In this document: positions 44,491 through 56,316 of the stretch, in pieces
Layout of the letters: each line of letters starts with the position of its first letter
Position numbering within the stretch: position 1 is the first letter of the stretch
From: Pantoea sp. Lij88
GTDB lineage: Bacteria > Pseudomonadota > Gammaproteobacteria > Enterobacterales > Enterobacteriaceae
Direction of reading: 5' to 3'
Assembly: GCF_030062155.1 (NCBI RefSeq)
Contig: NZ_CP118269.1
Location: forward strand, 3,286,001 to 3,350,000
Length of the DNA stretch: 64,000 nucleotides
Made by a program: the position numbers and the translations under genes
The notes under the pieces: model-generated
Database searches by the model: none
Told to the model about the DNA's origin: nothing
What the model saw: the letters and a program-made list of their open reading frames with translations, nothing else

Positions 44491-45255
44491 TCAGGCGAAG
44501 AAAACCTGCCACAGCAGATGACGGAAAACGGGCATCATCGGATGGAACTGAATGCCGACAAACGCCGCGACGGCGATCACCAGCCCCAGCGGTCCTGCCC
44601 AGCGCAGGCGTTCAGGTGGCAGCCAGGCGGTCGCCCAGTCGCGGCTCTTGCCGCTGCGCCACCAGCGCCAGCATAACCACCCACCCAGCCAGATCAGCAG
44701 TGCTGCGCCGAGTAACAGCCATTTAAAGCTGCCGCCCTGCGCGGCCTTCGGCACATCGATCGCTACACCCGCCAGAATACCGGGCAGCAGATAGAGCGGC
44801 GGCCAGAGGATGCAGCCGATAAGGTTCGGCGGCAGGAACTTACGCACCGGCAGCTCCAGCATACCCGCCGCCAGCGGGATCAGCGGACGCGTAGGACCCA
44901 CAAAGCGCCCGACCAGAATCGTAAACATGCTGTGCTGATGCAGGGCGTGCTCGGTTTTATCCAGCAGGCCTTTATACTTTTGCAGATACTTCCAGCGGTG
45001 CAGCGGCCCCTGGAATTTCCAGCCAATGCCATAGGAGACCCAGTCACCAATCAGGCAGCCCGCAAAGCCCGCTGCCCAGGCCGGGTAAAGGCCAAGCTCG
45101 CCACTGCCGATCAGCGCGCCCAGACTGGCCATCATCACTGTACCTGGCAGCAACAGCCCGACCAGCGCCAGCGACTCCAGAAACGTCACCAGCGCAACGG
45201 CAAACAGCGCCCATTCCAGGGACTGTGTAATCAGTTGTTGAATCCAGGCTTCCAT
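44491..45255 (-). CDS. yabI: DedA-family inner-membrane protein YabI
   Basis: A 254-residue polytopic protein of the DedA/SNARE-associated family, same length as E. coli YabI. Typical segments are ALVGLLLPGTVMMASLGALIGSGEL, GDWVSYGIGWKF and the GRFVGPTRPLIPLAAGML motif. DedA proteins act in membrane homeostasis; members elsewhere are undecaprenyl-phosphate or phospholipid translocases, but the substrate of YabI itself is not settled. ATG 45255 with AGGA upstream is preferred to an earlier in-frame start. Confidence 0.93.
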   Translation of the reverse strand: MEAWIQQLITQSLEWALFAVALVTFLESLALVGLLLPGTVMMASLGALIGSGELGLYPAWAAGFAGCLIGDWVSYGIGWKFQGPLHRWKYLQKYKGLLDKTEHALHQHSMFTILVGRFVGPTRPLIPLAAGMLELPVRKFLPPNLIGCILWPPLYLLPGILAGVAIDVPKAAQGGSFKWLLLGAALLIWLGGWLCWRWWRSGKSRDWATAWLPPERLRWAGPLGLVIAVAAFVGIQFHPMMPVFRHLLWQVFFA

Positions 45256-45334
45256 AATCATCCTAAGTAAAAGCAGAAGGCTGGATTGTCCAGAGCCAGC
45301 CACACACCGTCAAGGCAAGAATTGTAGGACAATG

Positions 45335-45373
45335 TTGACAAAACGCAGCGGCGGGAACTGTATAAATATCCAT
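45335..45373 (+). promoter_or_regulatory. polB promoter region with LexA-like (SOS) box
   Basis: CTGTATAAATATCCAT (45358-45373) matches the CTGT(AT-rich)ACAG LexA consensus at most positions, but the right half reads CCAT instead of ACAG. A TTGACA lies at 45335-45340, with CTGTAT 17 bases on (or TATAAA 20 bases on) as -10. Since polB is an SOS gene in E. coli, the site is a reasonable LexA target, probably of modest affinity. Confidence 0.55.
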
Positions 45374-45430
45374 GATATACTTAAGCAGTTTTCTCACCCC
45401 TGAATTGCTGAGTCCGGAGAACATCTGAAT

Positions 45431-47785
45431 ATGCCCCGCGCAGGTTTTCTGCTCACCCGCCACTGGCGCGACAGCCCGCATGGCACCGAAATTATCCTCT
45501 GGCTGGCCACCGATGCCGGCGCGCAGCGCGTGGTGCTGCCGGTGCAGGAGTCTGTCGCGTTTATTCCCGAGGAATTTCAGGCGCAGGTCAGCGAATTACT
45601 TAAAGATGAACGTCAGTTTCGGATTCAGTCGCTGGCGCTGAAAGATTTCCGCCGCCGCCCGGTTTTTGGCCTCTACTGCCCGCAGAATCGTCAGCTACAG
45701 CGCATCGAAAAACGGCTGCGCGAACAGGGCATCCCGGTCTATGAGGCAGATATCCGTCCGCCGGAGCGCTACCTGATGGAGCGTTTTATTACCGCACCGG
45801 TCTGGTTTGACGGCGAGCAGCGCGGCGACAGCGTGGTCAACGCGCGGCTCAAACCCCATCCCGACTATCGCCCGCCGCTGAAATGGGTCTCGCTGGACAT
45901 TGAAACCACACAGCATGGCGAGCTCTACTGCATCGGGCTGGAGGGCTGCGGTCAGCGTCAGGTCTATATGCTCGGCCCCGCCAACGGTGATGCCAGCACG
46001 CTGGATTTCGAGCTGATCTATCTCGACAGCCGTCCTCAGCTGCTTGAAGCGCTGAACCAGTGGTTTGAGGAACATGACCCGGATGTCTTAATTGGCTGGA
46101 ACGTGGTGCAGTTTGACCTGCGCGTTCTGCAAAAGCATGCCGATCGCTACGGTATCCCGCTTCGTCTTGGCCGCCAGCAGGCCGCGCTGGAGTGGCGTGA
46201 ACATGGCTTCAAGCCCGGCGTTTTTTTCGCTCAGGCCAGTGGCCGGTTAATCATCGATGGCATCGACGCACTGAAATCGGCCTTCTGGGATTTCCCGTCG
46301 TTCAGCCTGGAGTCGGTGTCGCAACAGCTGCTGGGTGAAGGGAAAGCGATCGACAATCCGTGGCATCGCATGGAAGAGATTAACTGGCGCTTTGCCAACG
46401 ATAAACCGGCGCTGGCACGCTACAACCTGAAAGACTGCGAGCTGGTGACGCGCATTTTTCACAAAACGGCGATTATGCCGTTTCTGCTGGAACGCGCGGC
46501 GGTCAATGGCCTGGCCGTCGATCGCCACGGCGGATCGGTGGCGGCCTTTGGTCATCTCTATATTCCGCGGATGCATCGCGCCGGGTTTGTCGCCCCGAAC
46601 ATGGGTGATGTGGCCCCGGAAGCCAGTCCGGGCGGCTATGTGATGGATTCGCGCCCCGGCCTGTATGACTCGGTGCTGGTGCTGGATTACAAAAGCCTCT
46701 ATCCGTCTATTATCCGCACCTTCCTGATCGATCCAGTCGGTCTGGTTGAGGGACTGGCCCATCCGGATGATGCCGATTCGGTCGAGGGTTTCCGTGAAGC
46801 GCGTTTTTCACGGCACACGCACTGCCTGCCCGCGATTGTTGAGCAGATCTGGCTGGGCCGCGAAGCGGCGAAAAAGCAGAAAAACCAGCCGCTGTCCCAG
46901 GCGCTGAAGATCATCATGAACGCCTTTTACGGCGTGCTGGGCACCAGCGCCTGCCGCTTCTTCGATCCCCGTCTCGCCTCCTCGATTACCCTGCGCGGTC
47001 ACGCCATCATGCAGCAGACCCGCACGCTGATTGAGGCGGAAGGTTATGACGTTATCTATGGCGACACCGACTCCACCTTTGTCTGGCTGAAGTCCGCCCA
47101 CAGCGAAGAGCAGGCCGCCGCGATTGGTCAGCAGCTGGTGCAGAAAGTGAATGCCTGGTGGCGCGACCACCTGCAGCAGACTCACGGGCTGACCAGCGCG
47201 CTGGAACTGGAGTATGAAAACCACTTCTGCCGTTTCCTGATGCCGACGATTCGCGGCGCGGAACAGGGCAGCAAGAAACGCTATGCCGGATTGATTCGCG
47301 ACGCCGACAGTGAACGCATGGTCTTCAAGGGACTGGAGTCGGTACGAACCGACTGGACGCCGCTGGCAAAAGAGTTTCAGCAGCAGCTCTATCATCGAAT
47401 CTTCCACCGGGAGCCGTGGCAGGATTACATCCGCACCACCGTGGCGCAGCTGCTGGCAGGCGAACTCGACGATAAGCTGATCTATAAAAAGCGCCTGCGA
47501 CGTCCGCTGAAGGAATATGAACGAAACGTGCCGCCGCACGTGCGCGCCGCCCGGCTGGCCGATGAGCAGAATCGTAAATTAAACCGGCCATTGCAGTATC
47601 AGAATGGTGGCCGGATTCGTTACGTCATTGCCACGGCAGGCCCTGAGCCACTGGAGGCACGCAGCACACCGCTGGACTATGACCACTATGTTACGAAGCA
47701 GCTTCAGCCGGTTGCAGAGGGGATTCTGCCCTTTGTTGAAGGGGACTTTGCTACACTTATTACCGGACAGCTGGGGCTTTTTTGA
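45431..47785 (+). CDS. polB: DNA polymerase II
   Basis: A 784-residue family B polymerase. The 3'-5' exonuclease domain has Asp156 and Glu158 in LDIETT and the later exonuclease motifs; the polymerase domain has [13 protein letters not shown] (motif A), [12 protein letters not shown] (motif B) and YGDTDSTF with Asp545 and Asp547 (motif C). Pol II acts in replication restart and error-free bypass of some lesions and is SOS-induced. The C-terminal QLGLF is the beta-clamp binding peptide. A LexA-like site lies upstream. Confidence 0.98.
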   Translation: MPRAGFLLTRHWRDSPHGTEIILWLATDAGAQRVVLPVQESVAFIPEEFQAQVSELLKDERQFRIQSLALKDFRRRPVFGLYCPQNRQLQRIEKRLREQGIPVYEADIRPPERYLMERFITAPVWFDGEQRGDSVVNARLKPHPDYRPPLKWVSLDIETTQHGELYCIGLEGCGQRQVYMLGPANGDASTLDFELIYLDSRPQLLEALNQWFEEHDPDVLIGWNVVQFDLRVLQKHADRYGIPLRLGRQQAALEWREHGFKPGVFFAQASGRLIIDGIDALKSAFWDFPSFSLESVSQQLLGEGKAIDNPWHRMEEINWRFANDKPALARYNLKDCELVTRIFHKTAIMPFLLERAAVNGLAVDRHGGSVAAFGHLYIPRMHRAGFVAPNMGDVAPEASPGGYVMDSRPGLYDSVLVLDYKSLYPSIIRTFLIDPVGLVEGLAHPDDADSVEGFREARFSRHTHCLPAIVEQIWLGREAAKKQKNQPLSQALKIIMNAFYGVLGTSACRFFDPRLASSITLRGHAIMQQTRTLIEAEGYDVIYGDTDSTFVWLKSAHSEEQAAAIGQQLVQKVNAWWRDHLQQTHGLTSALELEYENHFCRFLMPTIRGAEQGSKKRYAGLIRDADSERMVFKGLESVRTDWTPLAKEFQQQLYHRIFHREPWQDYIRTTVAQLLAGELDDKLIYKKRLRRPLKEYERNVPPHVRAARLADEQNRKLNRPLQYQNGGRIRYVIATAGPEPLEARSTPLDYDHYVTKQLQPVAEGILPFVEGDFATLITGQLGLF

Positions 47786-47937
47786 CAGGTGACGAACGCC
47801 CTGCCATCCAGTACCATAGCGCCCTTCCTGAAACTCACCGCTCTTACACCCGCTCCAGACCTCGTTGTCTGGCGGTAACGCTATTGCCTGAGCTTTGGGA
47901 ACACCTCTAAAAACGTTAAAATTCGAGCAAAAAATAT

Positions 47938-50844
47938 ATGGTTTTTACATTAGGTCAGCGCTGGATTAGTGATACGGAAAGTGAACTGGGACTGGGCACC
48001 GTGGTGGCGATCGATACCCGCATGATCACCCTGCTGTTTCCGGCCACGGGGGAAAACCGCCTCTACGCCCGCAACGATTCGCCTGTTACCCGCGTCATCT
48101 TTAATCCGGGTGATACCATCACCAGCCACGAAGGCTGGCAGATGCGCGTCGATGAAGTACGCAACGAAAATGACCTGATGACCTATATCGGTACCCGTCT
48201 GGATACCGAAGAAAGTGAAGTGATGCTGCGCGAAGTGATGCTCGACAGCAAGCTGGTGTTCAGTAAGCCGCAGGATCGTCTGTTTGCCGGCCAGCTCGAC
48301 CGGATGGATCGTTTTGCCCTGCGCTTCCGCGCCCGTAAATACCAGAGTGAGCAGTACCGCCTGCCGATCAGCGGCTTACGCGGTATGCGCACCAACCTGA
48401 TCCCTCACCAGCTGCATATCGCCCACGATGTGGGTCGTCGCCACGCGCCACGCGTGTTGCTGGCCGATGAAGTTGGCCTGGGTAAAACGATTGAAGCCGG
48501 GATGATCATCCAGCAGCAGCTGCTGGCAGGCCGTGCCGATCGCGTCCTGATCGTGGTGCCAGAAACCCTGCAGCACCAGTGGCTGGTCGAAATGCTGCGT
48601 CGCTTCAACCTGCGCTTTGCGCTGTTTGATGACGATCGTTATACCGAAGCGCAGCACGACAGCGATAACCCGTTTGAAACGGAGCAGCTGATTATCTGCT
48701 CACTCGACTTCGTGCGCCGCAACAAGCAGCGCCTTGAGATGCTGGCCGATGCCGAATGGGATCTGCTGGTCGTCGACGAAGCGCACCATCTGGCCTGGTC
48801 AGAAGGCGAGCCAAGCCGTGAATATCAGGTTATCGAACAGCTGGCTGAGAAAACCGCCGGCGTTCTGCTGCTGACCGCAACGCCGGAGCAGCTGGGCATG
48901 GAGAGTCATTTCGCCCGTCTGCGTCTGCTCGATCCTAATCGTTTCCATGACTTCGCGGCCTTTGTGGAAGAGCAGCAGCATTTCCGCCCAATAGCTGATG
49001 CCGTCACGGCGCTGCTGGCCGATAAAGCGATCTCCCAGGAGGAGATGAACCGGATCAACGATCTGGTCGGCGAGCAGGACATCGAGCCACTGCTGCAGGT
49101 TGCTAACAGCGACCGTGACGGCAAGCTGGAGGCGCGTCAGGAGCTGATCTCCATGCTGATGGATCGCCACGGCACCAGCCGCGTGCTGTTCCGTAACACC
49201 CGTAATGGGGTGAAAGGCTTCCCGAAACGCGAACTGCACCAGATCCGCCTGCCGCTGCCTGCGCAGTATCAGACGGCGATCAAAGTCTCCGGCATTATGG
49301 GTGCGCGCAAAAGCGCAGAAGAGCGGGCGCGTGACCTGCTCTATCCGGAGCAGATTTATCAGGAATTTGAAGGCGAAAGCGGCACCTGGTGGAACTTCGA
49401 TCCGCGTGTGGAATGGCTGATGGGCTATCTCACCAGCAACCGTAAAGAGAAAGTGCTGGTAATCTGCGCCAAAGCCGCCACCGCGCTGCAGCTGGAGCAG
49501 GTACTGCGCGAGCGCGAAGGCATCCGCGCTGCCGTGTTCCACGAAGGGCTGTCGATCATTGAACGTGACCGTGCTGCCGCCTGGTTCGCCTCAGAAGAGA
49601 ATGGCGCGCAGGTGCTGTTGTGCTCCGAAATCGGTTCTGAGGGCCGTAACTTCCAGTTTGCCAGCCGTCTGGTGATGTTCGACCTGCCGTTTAACCCGGA
49701 CCTGCTGGAGCAGCGTATCGGTCGTCTGGATCGTATCGGTCAGGCGCACGATATTCAGATTCTGGTGCCGTGGCTGGAGCAGACCGCCCAGGCCGTGCTG
49801 CTGCGCTGGTATCACGAAGGGCTGGACGCGTTTGAACACACCTGCCCGACCGGCCGCACTATTTATGACAGCGTCCATTCGCAGCTGATCGGCTATCTGG
49901 CCGCGCCGGAAAACAGCGAAGGCTTCGATACGTTTATCACCGACTGCCGCAAACAGCACGACGCGCTGAAACTGCAGCTGGAACAGGGTCGCGATCGCCT
50001 GCTGGAGCTGAACTCCAACGGCGGTGAATCGGCTCAGCTGCTGGCGAATGCGATCAGCGAGCAGGATAACGACACCGGCCTGGTGAACTTCGCGCTTAAC
50101 CTGTTTGATATCGTGGGTATCAACCAGGAAGATCGCAGCGATAACCTGATCGTGCTGACGCCTTCCGACCACATGCTGGTGCCCGATTTCCCTGGCCTGC
50201 CGGAAGATGGCTGCACCATCACCTTTAACCGCGAGCAGGCGCTGTCACGCGAAGATACCCAGTTCATTACCTGGGAACATCCGCTGATCCGCAACGGTCT
50301 GGATCTGATTCTGTCGGGTGATACCGGTAGCAGCGCCCTGTCACTGCTGAAGAACAAGGCGCTGCCGGTGGGAACGCTGCTGGTTGAGCTGATCTATGTG
50401 GTTGAAGCGCAGGCACCGAAACATCTGCAGCTGACCCGCTTCCTGCCGCCAACGCCAATCCGTCTGCTGATGGACACCAAAGGCACTAATCTGGCGGGCA
50501 AAGTGGAGTTCGAAAGCTTCAACCGTCAGCTGAATGCCGTTAACCGTCATACCGCCAGCAAACTGGTGAATGCGGTACAGCAGGATGTGCATGCGATTCT
50601 GACTCAGGGCGAACAGAGCGTCGTCAGCGAAGCGCGTGCGGTGATTGACGCGGCGCGTGCCGAAGCGAACGAGAAGCTGGGTGCAGAACTCTCGCGCCTG
50701 AATGCGCTGAAAGCCGTCAACCCGAACATCCGTGAAGATGAAATCGAAGCGCTGGAAAGCAACCGTGAACAGGTGCTGGAAAGTCTTGATGAGGCCAACT
50801 GGCGTCTCGACGCGCTGCGCCTGATTGTGGTGACACACCAGTAA
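47938..50844 (+). CDS. rapA: RNA polymerase-associated SWI2/SNF2 ATPase RapA
   Basis: A 968-residue protein, same length as E. coli RapA (HepA). N-terminal Tudor-like domains ([21 protein letters not shown]) precede the SNF2 ATPase core: Walker A GLGKT with Lys183, DEAH box starting at Asp280, LTATPEQ motif III, and [12 protein letters not shown] plus [11 protein letters not shown] in the second lobe. RapA binds RNA polymerase core and helps recycle stalled post-termination complexes. It lies 152 bases after polB and is followed by a terminator. Confidence 0.98.
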   Translation: MVFTLGQRWISDTESELGLGTVVAIDTRMITLLFPATGENRLYARNDSPVTRVIFNPGDTITSHEGWQMRVDEVRNENDLMTYIGTRLDTEESEVMLREVMLDSKLVFSKPQDRLFAGQLDRMDRFALRFRARKYQSEQYRLPISGLRGMRTNLIPHQLHIAHDVGRRHAPRVLLADEVGLGKTIEAGMIIQQQLLAGRADRVLIVVPETLQHQWLVEMLRRFNLRFALFDDDRYTEAQHDSDNPFETEQLIICSLDFVRRNKQRLEMLADAEWDLLVVDEAHHLAWSEGEPSREYQVIEQLAEKTAGVLLLTATPEQLGMESHFARLRLLDPNRFHDFAAFVEEQQHFRPIADAVTALLADKAISQEEMNRINDLVGEQDIEPLLQVANSDRDGKLEARQELISMLMDRHGTSRVLFRNTRNGVKGFPKRELHQIRLPLPAQYQTAIKVSGIMGARKSAEERARDLLYPEQIYQEFEGESGTWWNFDPRVEWLMGYLTSNRKEKVLVICAKAATALQLEQVLREREGIRAAVFHEGLSIIERDRAAAWFASEENGAQVLLCSEIGSEGRNFQFASRLVMFDLPFNPDLLEQRIGRLDRIGQAHDIQILVPWLEQTAQAVLLRWYHEGLDAFEHTCPTGRTIYDSVHSQLIGYLAAPENSEGFDTFITDCRKQHDALKLQLEQGRDRLLELNSNGGESAQLLANAISEQDNDTGLVNFALNLFDIVGINQEDRSDNLIVLTPSDHMLVPDFPGLPEDGCTITFNREQALSREDTQFITWEHPLIRNGLDLILSGDTGSSALSLLKNKALPVGTLLVELIYVVEAQAPKHLQLTRFLPPTPIRLLMDTKGTNLAGKVEFESFNRQLNAVNRHTASKLVNAVQQDVHAILTQGEQSVVSEARAVIDAARAEANEKLGAELSRLNALKAVNPNIREDEIEALESNREQVLESLDEANWRLDALRLIVVTHQ

Positions 50845-50848
50845 GCTC

Positions 50849-50874
50849 AGGGGCCGCATGGCCCCTTAATTTTT
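50849..50874 (+). terminator. Terminator after rapA
   Basis: AGGGGCC (50849-50855), loop GCAT, GGCCCCT (50860-50866), then TAATTTTT. A good intrinsic terminator that also places the rluA ribosome site just beyond it. Confidence 0.82.
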
Positions 50875-50884
50875 GGAAAGCCCC

Positions 50885-51538
50885 ATGGAACCTTACAATC
50901 CACCGCGTGAACCCTGGCTGCACATCCTTTATCAGGATGCGCACATCATGGTCGTGAATAAACCCAGCGGTCTGCTCTCGGTACCCGGTCGGCTGGACGA
51001 GCACAAAGACAGCGTGATGACGCGGATTCAGCGTGATTTTCCGCAGGCGGAATCTGTCCACCGGCTGGATATGGCGACCAGCGGCGTGATGGTGGTAGCA
51101 CTGACCAAGGCGGCGGAACGCGAGCTGAAACGACAGTTTCGTGAGCGCGAGCCGTCCAAAACCTACGTGGCCTGCATCTGGGGTCATCCGGAGAAGGAAG
51201 AGGGGCTGGTTGATCTGCCGCTGATTTGCGACTGGCCAAACCGGCCGAAGCAGATGGTCTGCTTCGAGACCGGCAAAGCCGCGCAGACAGAGTATCAGGT
51301 GCTGGAGTATCGGGCGGATAATAGTGCACGTGTTTCGCTGAAACCGATTACCGGCCGCTCACACCAGCTGCGGGTGCATATGCTGGCGCTGGGCCATCCG
51401 ATTCTGGGAGATAACTTCTATGCGCATCCGGAGGCCAAAGCGATGGCACCCCGTTTGTTGCTGCATGCGGAGTCACTGACCATAACCCATCCGGCATTTG
51501 CTAATGCCATGACGTTTCGTCAGCCTGCCGATTTTTAA
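50885..51538 (+). CDS. rluA: Dual-specificity pseudouridine synthase RluA
   Basis: A 217-residue enzyme making pseudouridine 746 in 23S rRNA and 32 in several tRNAs. The catalytic Asp62 is in SVHRLDMATSGVMV; PITGRSHQLRVHM and GHPILGDNFY are later family motifs. ATG 50885 (MEPYNPPREPW) preceded by GGAAAG is preferred to a TTG at 50873. Confidence 0.96.
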   Translation: MEPYNPPREPWLHILYQDAHIMVVNKPSGLLSVPGRLDEHKDSVMTRIQRDFPQAESVHRLDMATSGVMVVALTKAAERELKRQFREREPSKTYVACIWGHPEKEEGLVDLPLICDWPNRPKQMVCFETGKAAQTEYQVLEYRADNSARVSLKPITGRSHQLRVHMLALGHPILGDNFYAHPEAKAMAPRLLLHAESLTITHPAFANAMTFRQPADF

Positions 51539-51560
51539 GGTTTATTACAGGAGTGTCGCC

Positions 51561-51589
51561 GTGGCCTCCTCTGTTGCAGAAGAGGCCAC
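51561..51589. terminator. Hairpin between convergent rluA and djlA
   Basis: GTGGCCTC (51561-51568) pairs with GAGGCCAC (51582-51589), and the stem continues inward after one mismatch. It lies between the two stop codons but has no T-run. Confidence 0.45.
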
Positions 51590-51601
51590 AGGACCGGGTG
51601 A

Positions 51602-52411
51602 TTACTTGAAGCCTTTCTCTTTGCGAATCAGATCGTACGCCGCCTGAATTTCCTGCGCTTTCTGCTTCGCCATCTCCATCATCTCTGGCGGCAGCCCTTT
51701 CGCCACCAGCTTGTCAGGATGATGCTCGCTCATGAGTTTACGGTAAGCGCGTTTGATCGTGGTGGCGTCATCGCTGCTCTTCACACCCAGCACGCTACAG
51801 GCATCTTCCAGCGTTGGGCCACGTTGCGCCTGCTGAAAACCGCCTGAACCGCGCTGACCGCCGCCAAACTGCTGGCCGCCTTCCATCATGCGCAGGAACT
51901 GATCGAACTGACCGCGCGAAATGCCCAGCTCTTCGGCAATCACATAGAGCACCTGGCGCTCGTTGGGATGCAGTGAACCGTCGGCAAAGGCCGCCTGAAT
52001 CTGGATCTCCAGGAACATCCGGATGAGATCGAACCGGCCAAAGCAGGCGCTGCGCAGTTCACGCAGTTTACTGCGTAACGGGTAATCCGCCTGCTTGCCT
52101 TCGCGGAATGCGCGCTGAGCAGCCGTGCGGGAGTCACCGTGCAGCTGCATCCTTTCCATTAACAGCGAAGCAATCTGAATATCTGCTTCTGTGACGCGCC
52201 CTTTTGACTTGGTCAGATGGCCCATCACCTGAAAGGTAGTGCTGAAAAACAGTGTCTGTCGGGTCTGATTATTTGAGAAGTAAGCCTTGCCTTGTGCGCC
52301 GCGTACTTTGTCAATCATATGGCCAATGATCAAACCGATCACAATACCCCAAAAGCCTGCGCCGGAAAGTAATCCCACCGCCAGACCCATAACTTTTCCC
52401 CAGTAGCGCAT
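51602..52411 (-). CDS. djlA: Membrane-anchored DnaJ-like co-chaperone DjlA
   Basis: A 269-residue type III membrane protein. An N-terminal glycine-rich transmembrane span ([24 protein letters not shown]) is followed by a TerB-like helical domain, a Gly/Gln linker (about residues 180-200) and a C-terminal J-domain with the HPD motif in SEHHPDKLV. It recruits DnaK at the inner membrane; in E. coli overexpression induces the Rcs capsule response. Divergent from lptD. Confidence 0.96.
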   Translation of the reverse strand: MRYWGKVMGLAVGLLSGAGFWGIVIGLIIGHMIDKVRGAQGKAYFSNNQTRQTLFFSTTFQVMGHLTKSKGRVTEADIQIASLLMERMQLHGDSRTAAQRAFREGKQADYPLRSKLRELRSACFGRFDLIRMFLEIQIQAAFADGSLHPNERQVLYVIAEELGISRGQFDQFLRMMEGGQQFGGGQRGSGGFQQAQRGPTLEDACSVLGVKSSDDATTIKRAYRKLMSEHHPDKLVAKGLPPEMMEMAKQKAQEIQAAYDLIRKEKGFK

Positions 52412-52593
52412 AAACTCCTCAATTCGCCATGCTTGCGGCTGAAAATTGCATTATCATACCTGTCATTTATCTCAGCGCCTAACGGCAACGCTGACAGACC
52501 AGGATTAACACTGGCGCAACGCCGGGCAGTAAGTTAGTCTCTGACCCGATTGTCGGCATGATGCCAGTTTTCATGGAATTCTCGATACCGCGT

Positions 52594-54966
52594 ATGAAAA
52601 AACATATACCTACCCTGCTGGCCACACTGATCGGCGCAGCCATTAGCCAGCAAGCCTTTGCCGACGATTTGATGTCGCAGTGTATGTTAGGCGTGCCGAG
52701 TTATAACCGCCCGCTGGTTAACGGCGATACCAACCAGATGCCTGTCACTATTCACTCCGACGCCGCTAAAGGGAACTATCCCAATGACGCGGTCTTTACC
52801 GGCAATGTGAATATTGAGCAGGGCAACAGCCGTATGCAGGCTGATGAAGTTCAGCTTCATCAGCGTCAGCAGGAAGGTCAGACCGCGCCAGTACGTACCG
52901 TCGATGCCCTGGGTAATGTGCACTACGATGACAACCAGGTCATCCTGAAAGGTCCGAAAGCCTGGTCAAACCTCAACAGCAAAGATACCAACGTCTGGAA
53001 TGGTCAGTACCTGATGGTAGATCGTCAGGGACGCGGCACCGCCGATCAGATGAAGCTGCGCGGTGATAACCGCTACACCATTCTGGAAAACGGCACCTTT
53101 ACCTCCTGTCTGCCCGGCTCCAACAGCTGGAGCGTGGTCGGTTCAGAAGTGATCCAGGATCGCGAAGAAGAAGTGGCGGAGATCTGGAACGCCCGCTTTA
53201 AGATCGGTTCGGTTCCGGTGTTCTACAGTCCCTATCTGCAGTTACCGATTGGCGATCGTCGTCGATCCGGTTTCCTGATCCCGAATGCAAAATATGGCAG
53301 CAACAACGGCTTTGAGTTCATGCTGCCTTATTACTGGAACATCGCGCCGCAGGCCGATGCGACCATCACGCCGCACTACATGAGTAAGCGCGGCATGCAG
53401 TTCCAGAACGAATTCCGTTATCTGACGACAGTGGGTGCCGGTCTGGTCGAATTCGACTACCTCGGCTCCGATAAACAGTACGATAACGACAAATCCGTAC
53501 GCGGCATCGCCGAAAGTGCCAACTCCGATCGCTGGCTGTTCTACTGGCGTCATGCCGGTGTCTATGACCAGAACTGGCGTTTCAACGCGGACTACACCAA
53601 AGTCAGCGATCAGTACTACTTCAACGATCTCGACTCGAAGTACTACAGCTCGACCGATAACTATGCCACGCAGAAATTCAGCGTTGGCTATGCGGACACC
53701 AACTGGGACGCCACGCTTTCCACCAAAGATTTCCAGGTGTTTGGCAATAACACCAGCAATAACGTCTACCGCGCAATGCCGCAGCTGGATGTTAATCTCT
53801 ATCAGAACGATATCGGTCCGTTTGATGGCCGGGTTTATGCCCAGGCGGTGAAATTCACCAACGTCAACAGCCGCTATCCTGAAGCGACCCGCTTACACGT
53901 TGAGCCAACGCTGAACCTGCCGCTGTCCAACGGCTGGGCCAGCCTGGATACCGAAGCGAAGTTCCTGGCGACCCACTATCAGCAGACTGACGTTGATTAT
54001 TACAATAATAATCTGGCGAACCAAAACGGGAAAAGTGGCGAACTGGATGAGTCCGTGAACCGCACCCTGCCGCAGTTTAAAGTGGATGGTCGTCTGGTGT
54101 TTGACCGCGATATGGACTCTGCGGCGGGTTACACCCAGACGCTGGAACCGCGCGTGCAGTACCTTTATATCCCCTATCGCAACCAGAGCAATATCTATCC
54201 GTACGACTCAACGCAGCTGCAAACCGACTACACCGGTCTGTTCCGCGATCGGACTTATAGCGGCCTGGATCGCATCGCTTCCGCCAATGAAGTGGCAACC
54301 GGCGTCACCTCGCGTATTTATGATAACGATCTGGTTGAACGTTTTAACGTTTCTGTAGGTCAAATCTACTCGTTTACCCCTTCTCGTACTGGTGTGAATG
54401 AAACCAGTAAAGAAGATGATACCGGCAGCCTGATCTGGGCTGGCGATACATACTGGAAAATCAGCGATCGCTGGGGCGTCCGGGGTGGGCTGCAGTATGA
54501 CACCAAACTCGACAACGTCTCCCAGGGCAACACCGTACTGGAATACCGTCGTGATGCCGACCGCATGGTGCAGCTGAGCTACCGTTACAGCAGCCCGGAA
54601 TATGTGGCGACCGCGCTGAACGATAGCACCCTGGTGACTAATCCTATTTATAAAAATGGGATTTCACAGGTGGGTACTACGGCCAGCTGGCCGATTGCCG
54701 ATGCATGGTCTGTGGTAGGCGCTTACTACTACGACACCCGCAACAGACGTCCGGCGTCGCAGCTGGTTGGCCTGCAATACAGCTCATGCTGTTACGCTGT
54801 CCGGGTCGGTTACGAGCGCAAAATTAACGGTTGGGAAAACAACGACAGTAAGTACGACAACCAAATCTCATTCAACATTGAGCTGCGTGGTCTGAGTCCG
54901 AACTATGGCTTAGGCACCAACGATATGCTGCGTCAGGGCATTATCCCTTACCAGCCTGCTTTCTGA
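52594..54966 (+). CDS. lptD: LPS-assembly outer-membrane protein LptD
   Basis: A 790-residue protein (E. coli 784) with a signal peptide ([20 protein letters not shown]..., cleaved near residue 23), a periplasmic beta-jellyroll (OstA) domain, and a large C-terminal 26-strand barrel. The four cysteines that form the essential disulfides are present: Cys30 (MSQCMLG), one in FTSCLPGS, and the pair in YSSCCYAV. LptD with lipoprotein LptE inserts LPS into the outer leaflet. ATG 52594 gives the family signal peptide; ATGs at 52558 and 52573 are in frame but not conserved. Confidence 0.97.
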   Translation: MKKHIPTLLATLIGAAISQQAFADDLMSQCMLGVPSYNRPLVNGDTNQMPVTIHSDAAKGNYPNDAVFTGNVNIEQGNSRMQADEVQLHQRQQEGQTAPVRTVDALGNVHYDDNQVILKGPKAWSNLNSKDTNVWNGQYLMVDRQGRGTADQMKLRGDNRYTILENGTFTSCLPGSNSWSVVGSEVIQDREEEVAEIWNARFKIGSVPVFYSPYLQLPIGDRRRSGFLIPNAKYGSNNGFEFMLPYYWNIAPQADATITPHYMSKRGMQFQNEFRYLTTVGAGLVEFDYLGSDKQYDNDKSVRGIAESANSDRWLFYWRHAGVYDQNWRFNADYTKVSDQYYFNDLDSKYYSSTDNYATQKFSVGYADTNWDATLSTKDFQVFGNNTSNNVYRAMPQLDVNLYQNDIGPFDGRVYAQAVKFTNVNSRYPEATRLHVEPTLNLPLSNGWASLDTEAKFLATHYQQTDVDYYNNNLANQNGKSGELDESVNRTLPQFKVDGRLVFDRDMDSAAGYTQTLEPRVQYLYIPYRNQSNIYPYDSTQLQTDYTGLFRDRTYSGLDRIASANEVATGVTSRIYDNDLVERFNVSVGQIYSFTPSRTGVNETSKEDDTGSLIWAGDTYWKISDRWGVRGGLQYDTKLDNVSQGNTVLEYRRDADRMVQLSYRYSSPEYVATALNDSTLVTNPIYKNGISQVGTTASWPIADAWSVVGAYYYDTRNRRPASQLVGLQYSSCCYAVRVGYERKINGWENNDSKYDNQISFNIELRGLSPNYGLGTNDMLRQGIIPYQPAF

Positions 54967-55020
54967 TGTTGTGATGTTTGACAGGCAATCCCGCAGTGCG
55001 GAACCAACAATGGATAAAGT

Positions 55021-56316
55021 ATGAAGAACTGGAGAATGCTGATTCTTGGTGTGGCAATCAGTGCCAACACCGCGTTCGCAGCACCACAAGTCGTTGATAA
55101 AGTTGCAGCCGTGGTCAATAACGGCGTGGTTCTTGAGAGTGACGTGGACGGCATGATGAGCACCGTTAAATCTCAGGCCCAGCAGGCAGGTCAGCAGTTG
55201 CCGGATGATAAAACGTTGCGCCATCAGATTCTGGAACGTCAGATCATGGACAACATCATTCTGCAGATGGGTGATAAAGCGGGAATTCAGATCAGCGACG
55301 AGCAACTGGATCAGGCTATTCAGAACATCGCTGCGCAGAACAAGATGAGCCTTGATCAGCTGCGTAGCCGTCTGGCTTATGACGGTATGAACTACAGCGT
55401 GTATCGTTCTCAGATCCGTAAAGAGATGACCATTGCTGAAGTGCGCAACAACGAAGTCCGTCGTCGCGTGACTATTCTGCCGCAGGAAGTCGATACGCTT
55501 GCTGCTCAGATTGGCTCTCAGAACAGCCAGGGCACCGAGCTGAACGTCAGTCATATTCTGCTGCCGCTGCCGGAAAACCCGACGCAACAGCAGGTTGATG
55601 AACAGGAAACGCTGGCGAAACAGTTGGTTGGCGAACTGAAAAATGGCGCGGACTTCGGCAAGATGGCCGTGACCTACTCTGCCGACTCCCAGGCGCTGAA
55701 AGGCGGCAACATGGGCTGGGGTAAAATTGAAGAGTTACCGACCCTGTTTGCTCAGGCACTGTCGAGCGCCAAAAAAGGCGATATCGTCGGTCCGATCCGC
55801 TCGGGTGTAGGCTTCCACATTCTGAAAGTGAACGACCTGCGTGGCGAGAGCAAAAATGTCTCGGTCACCGAAGTCCATTCGCGTCACATCCTGCTGAAGC
55901 CCTCGCCGATTCTGACAGACGAGCAGGCACGTGCACAGCTGGAGCAGATTGCTAACGATATCCGCAGTGGCAAAACCACCTTTGCGGCGGCGGCTAAACA
56001 GTACTCTGATGACCCGGGTTCAGCGAACCAGGGCGGCGACCTCGGCTGGACCTCTCCGGAAGTCTTTGATCCGGCCTTCCGTGATGCGCTGCTGCGCCTG
56101 AAAAAAGGCCAGACCAGCCAGCCGGTTCACTCCTCTTTCGGCTGGCATCTGATCCAGTTGCTGGATACCCGCCAGGTGGATAAAACCGATGCGGCCCAGA
56201 AAGAGCGCGCTTACCGTATGCTGTTTAACCGTAAGTTCGCGGAAGAAGCACAGACCTGGATGCAGGAACAACGCGCCAGCGCCTACGTGAAGATTCTGGA
56301 TGGCAATGCGCAGTAA
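55021..56316 (+). CDS. surA: Periplasmic chaperone and peptidyl-prolyl isomerase SurA
   Basis: A 431-residue periplasmic chaperone for outer-membrane porins, LptD among its main clients. A signal peptide ([20 protein letters not shown]) is followed by the N-terminal chaperone module, two parvulin domains (about 173-275 with [13 protein letters not shown] and 283-385 with [16 protein letters not shown]) and a short C-terminal helix. It lies 54 bases after lptD and overlaps pdxA. Confidence 0.97.
   Translation: MKNWRMLILGVAISANTAFAAPQVVDKVAAVVNNGVVLESDVDGMMSTVKSQAQQAGQQLPDDKTLRHQILERQIMDNIILQMGDKAGIQISDEQLDQAIQNIAAQNKMSLDQLRSRLAYDGMNYSVYRSQIRKEMTIAEVRNNEVRRRVTILPQEVDTLAAQIGSQNSQGTELNVSHILLPLPENPTQQQVDEQETLAKQLVGELKNGADFGKMAVTYSADSQALKGGNMGWGKIEELPTLFAQALSSAKKGDIVGPIRSGVGFHILKVNDLRGESKNVSVTEVHSRHILLKPSPILTDEQARAQLEQIANDIRSGKTTFAAAAKQYSDDPGSANQGGDLGWTSPEVFDPAFRDALLRLKKGQTSQPVHSSFGWHLIQLLDTRQVDKTDAAQKERAYRMLFNRKFAEEAQTWMQEQRASAYVKILDGNAQ

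Noticed and set aside
50873..50884. TTG start for rluA four codons upstream
   Set aside because: It falls inside the rapA terminator tail and the GGAAAG ribosome site; ATG 50885 matches the family.
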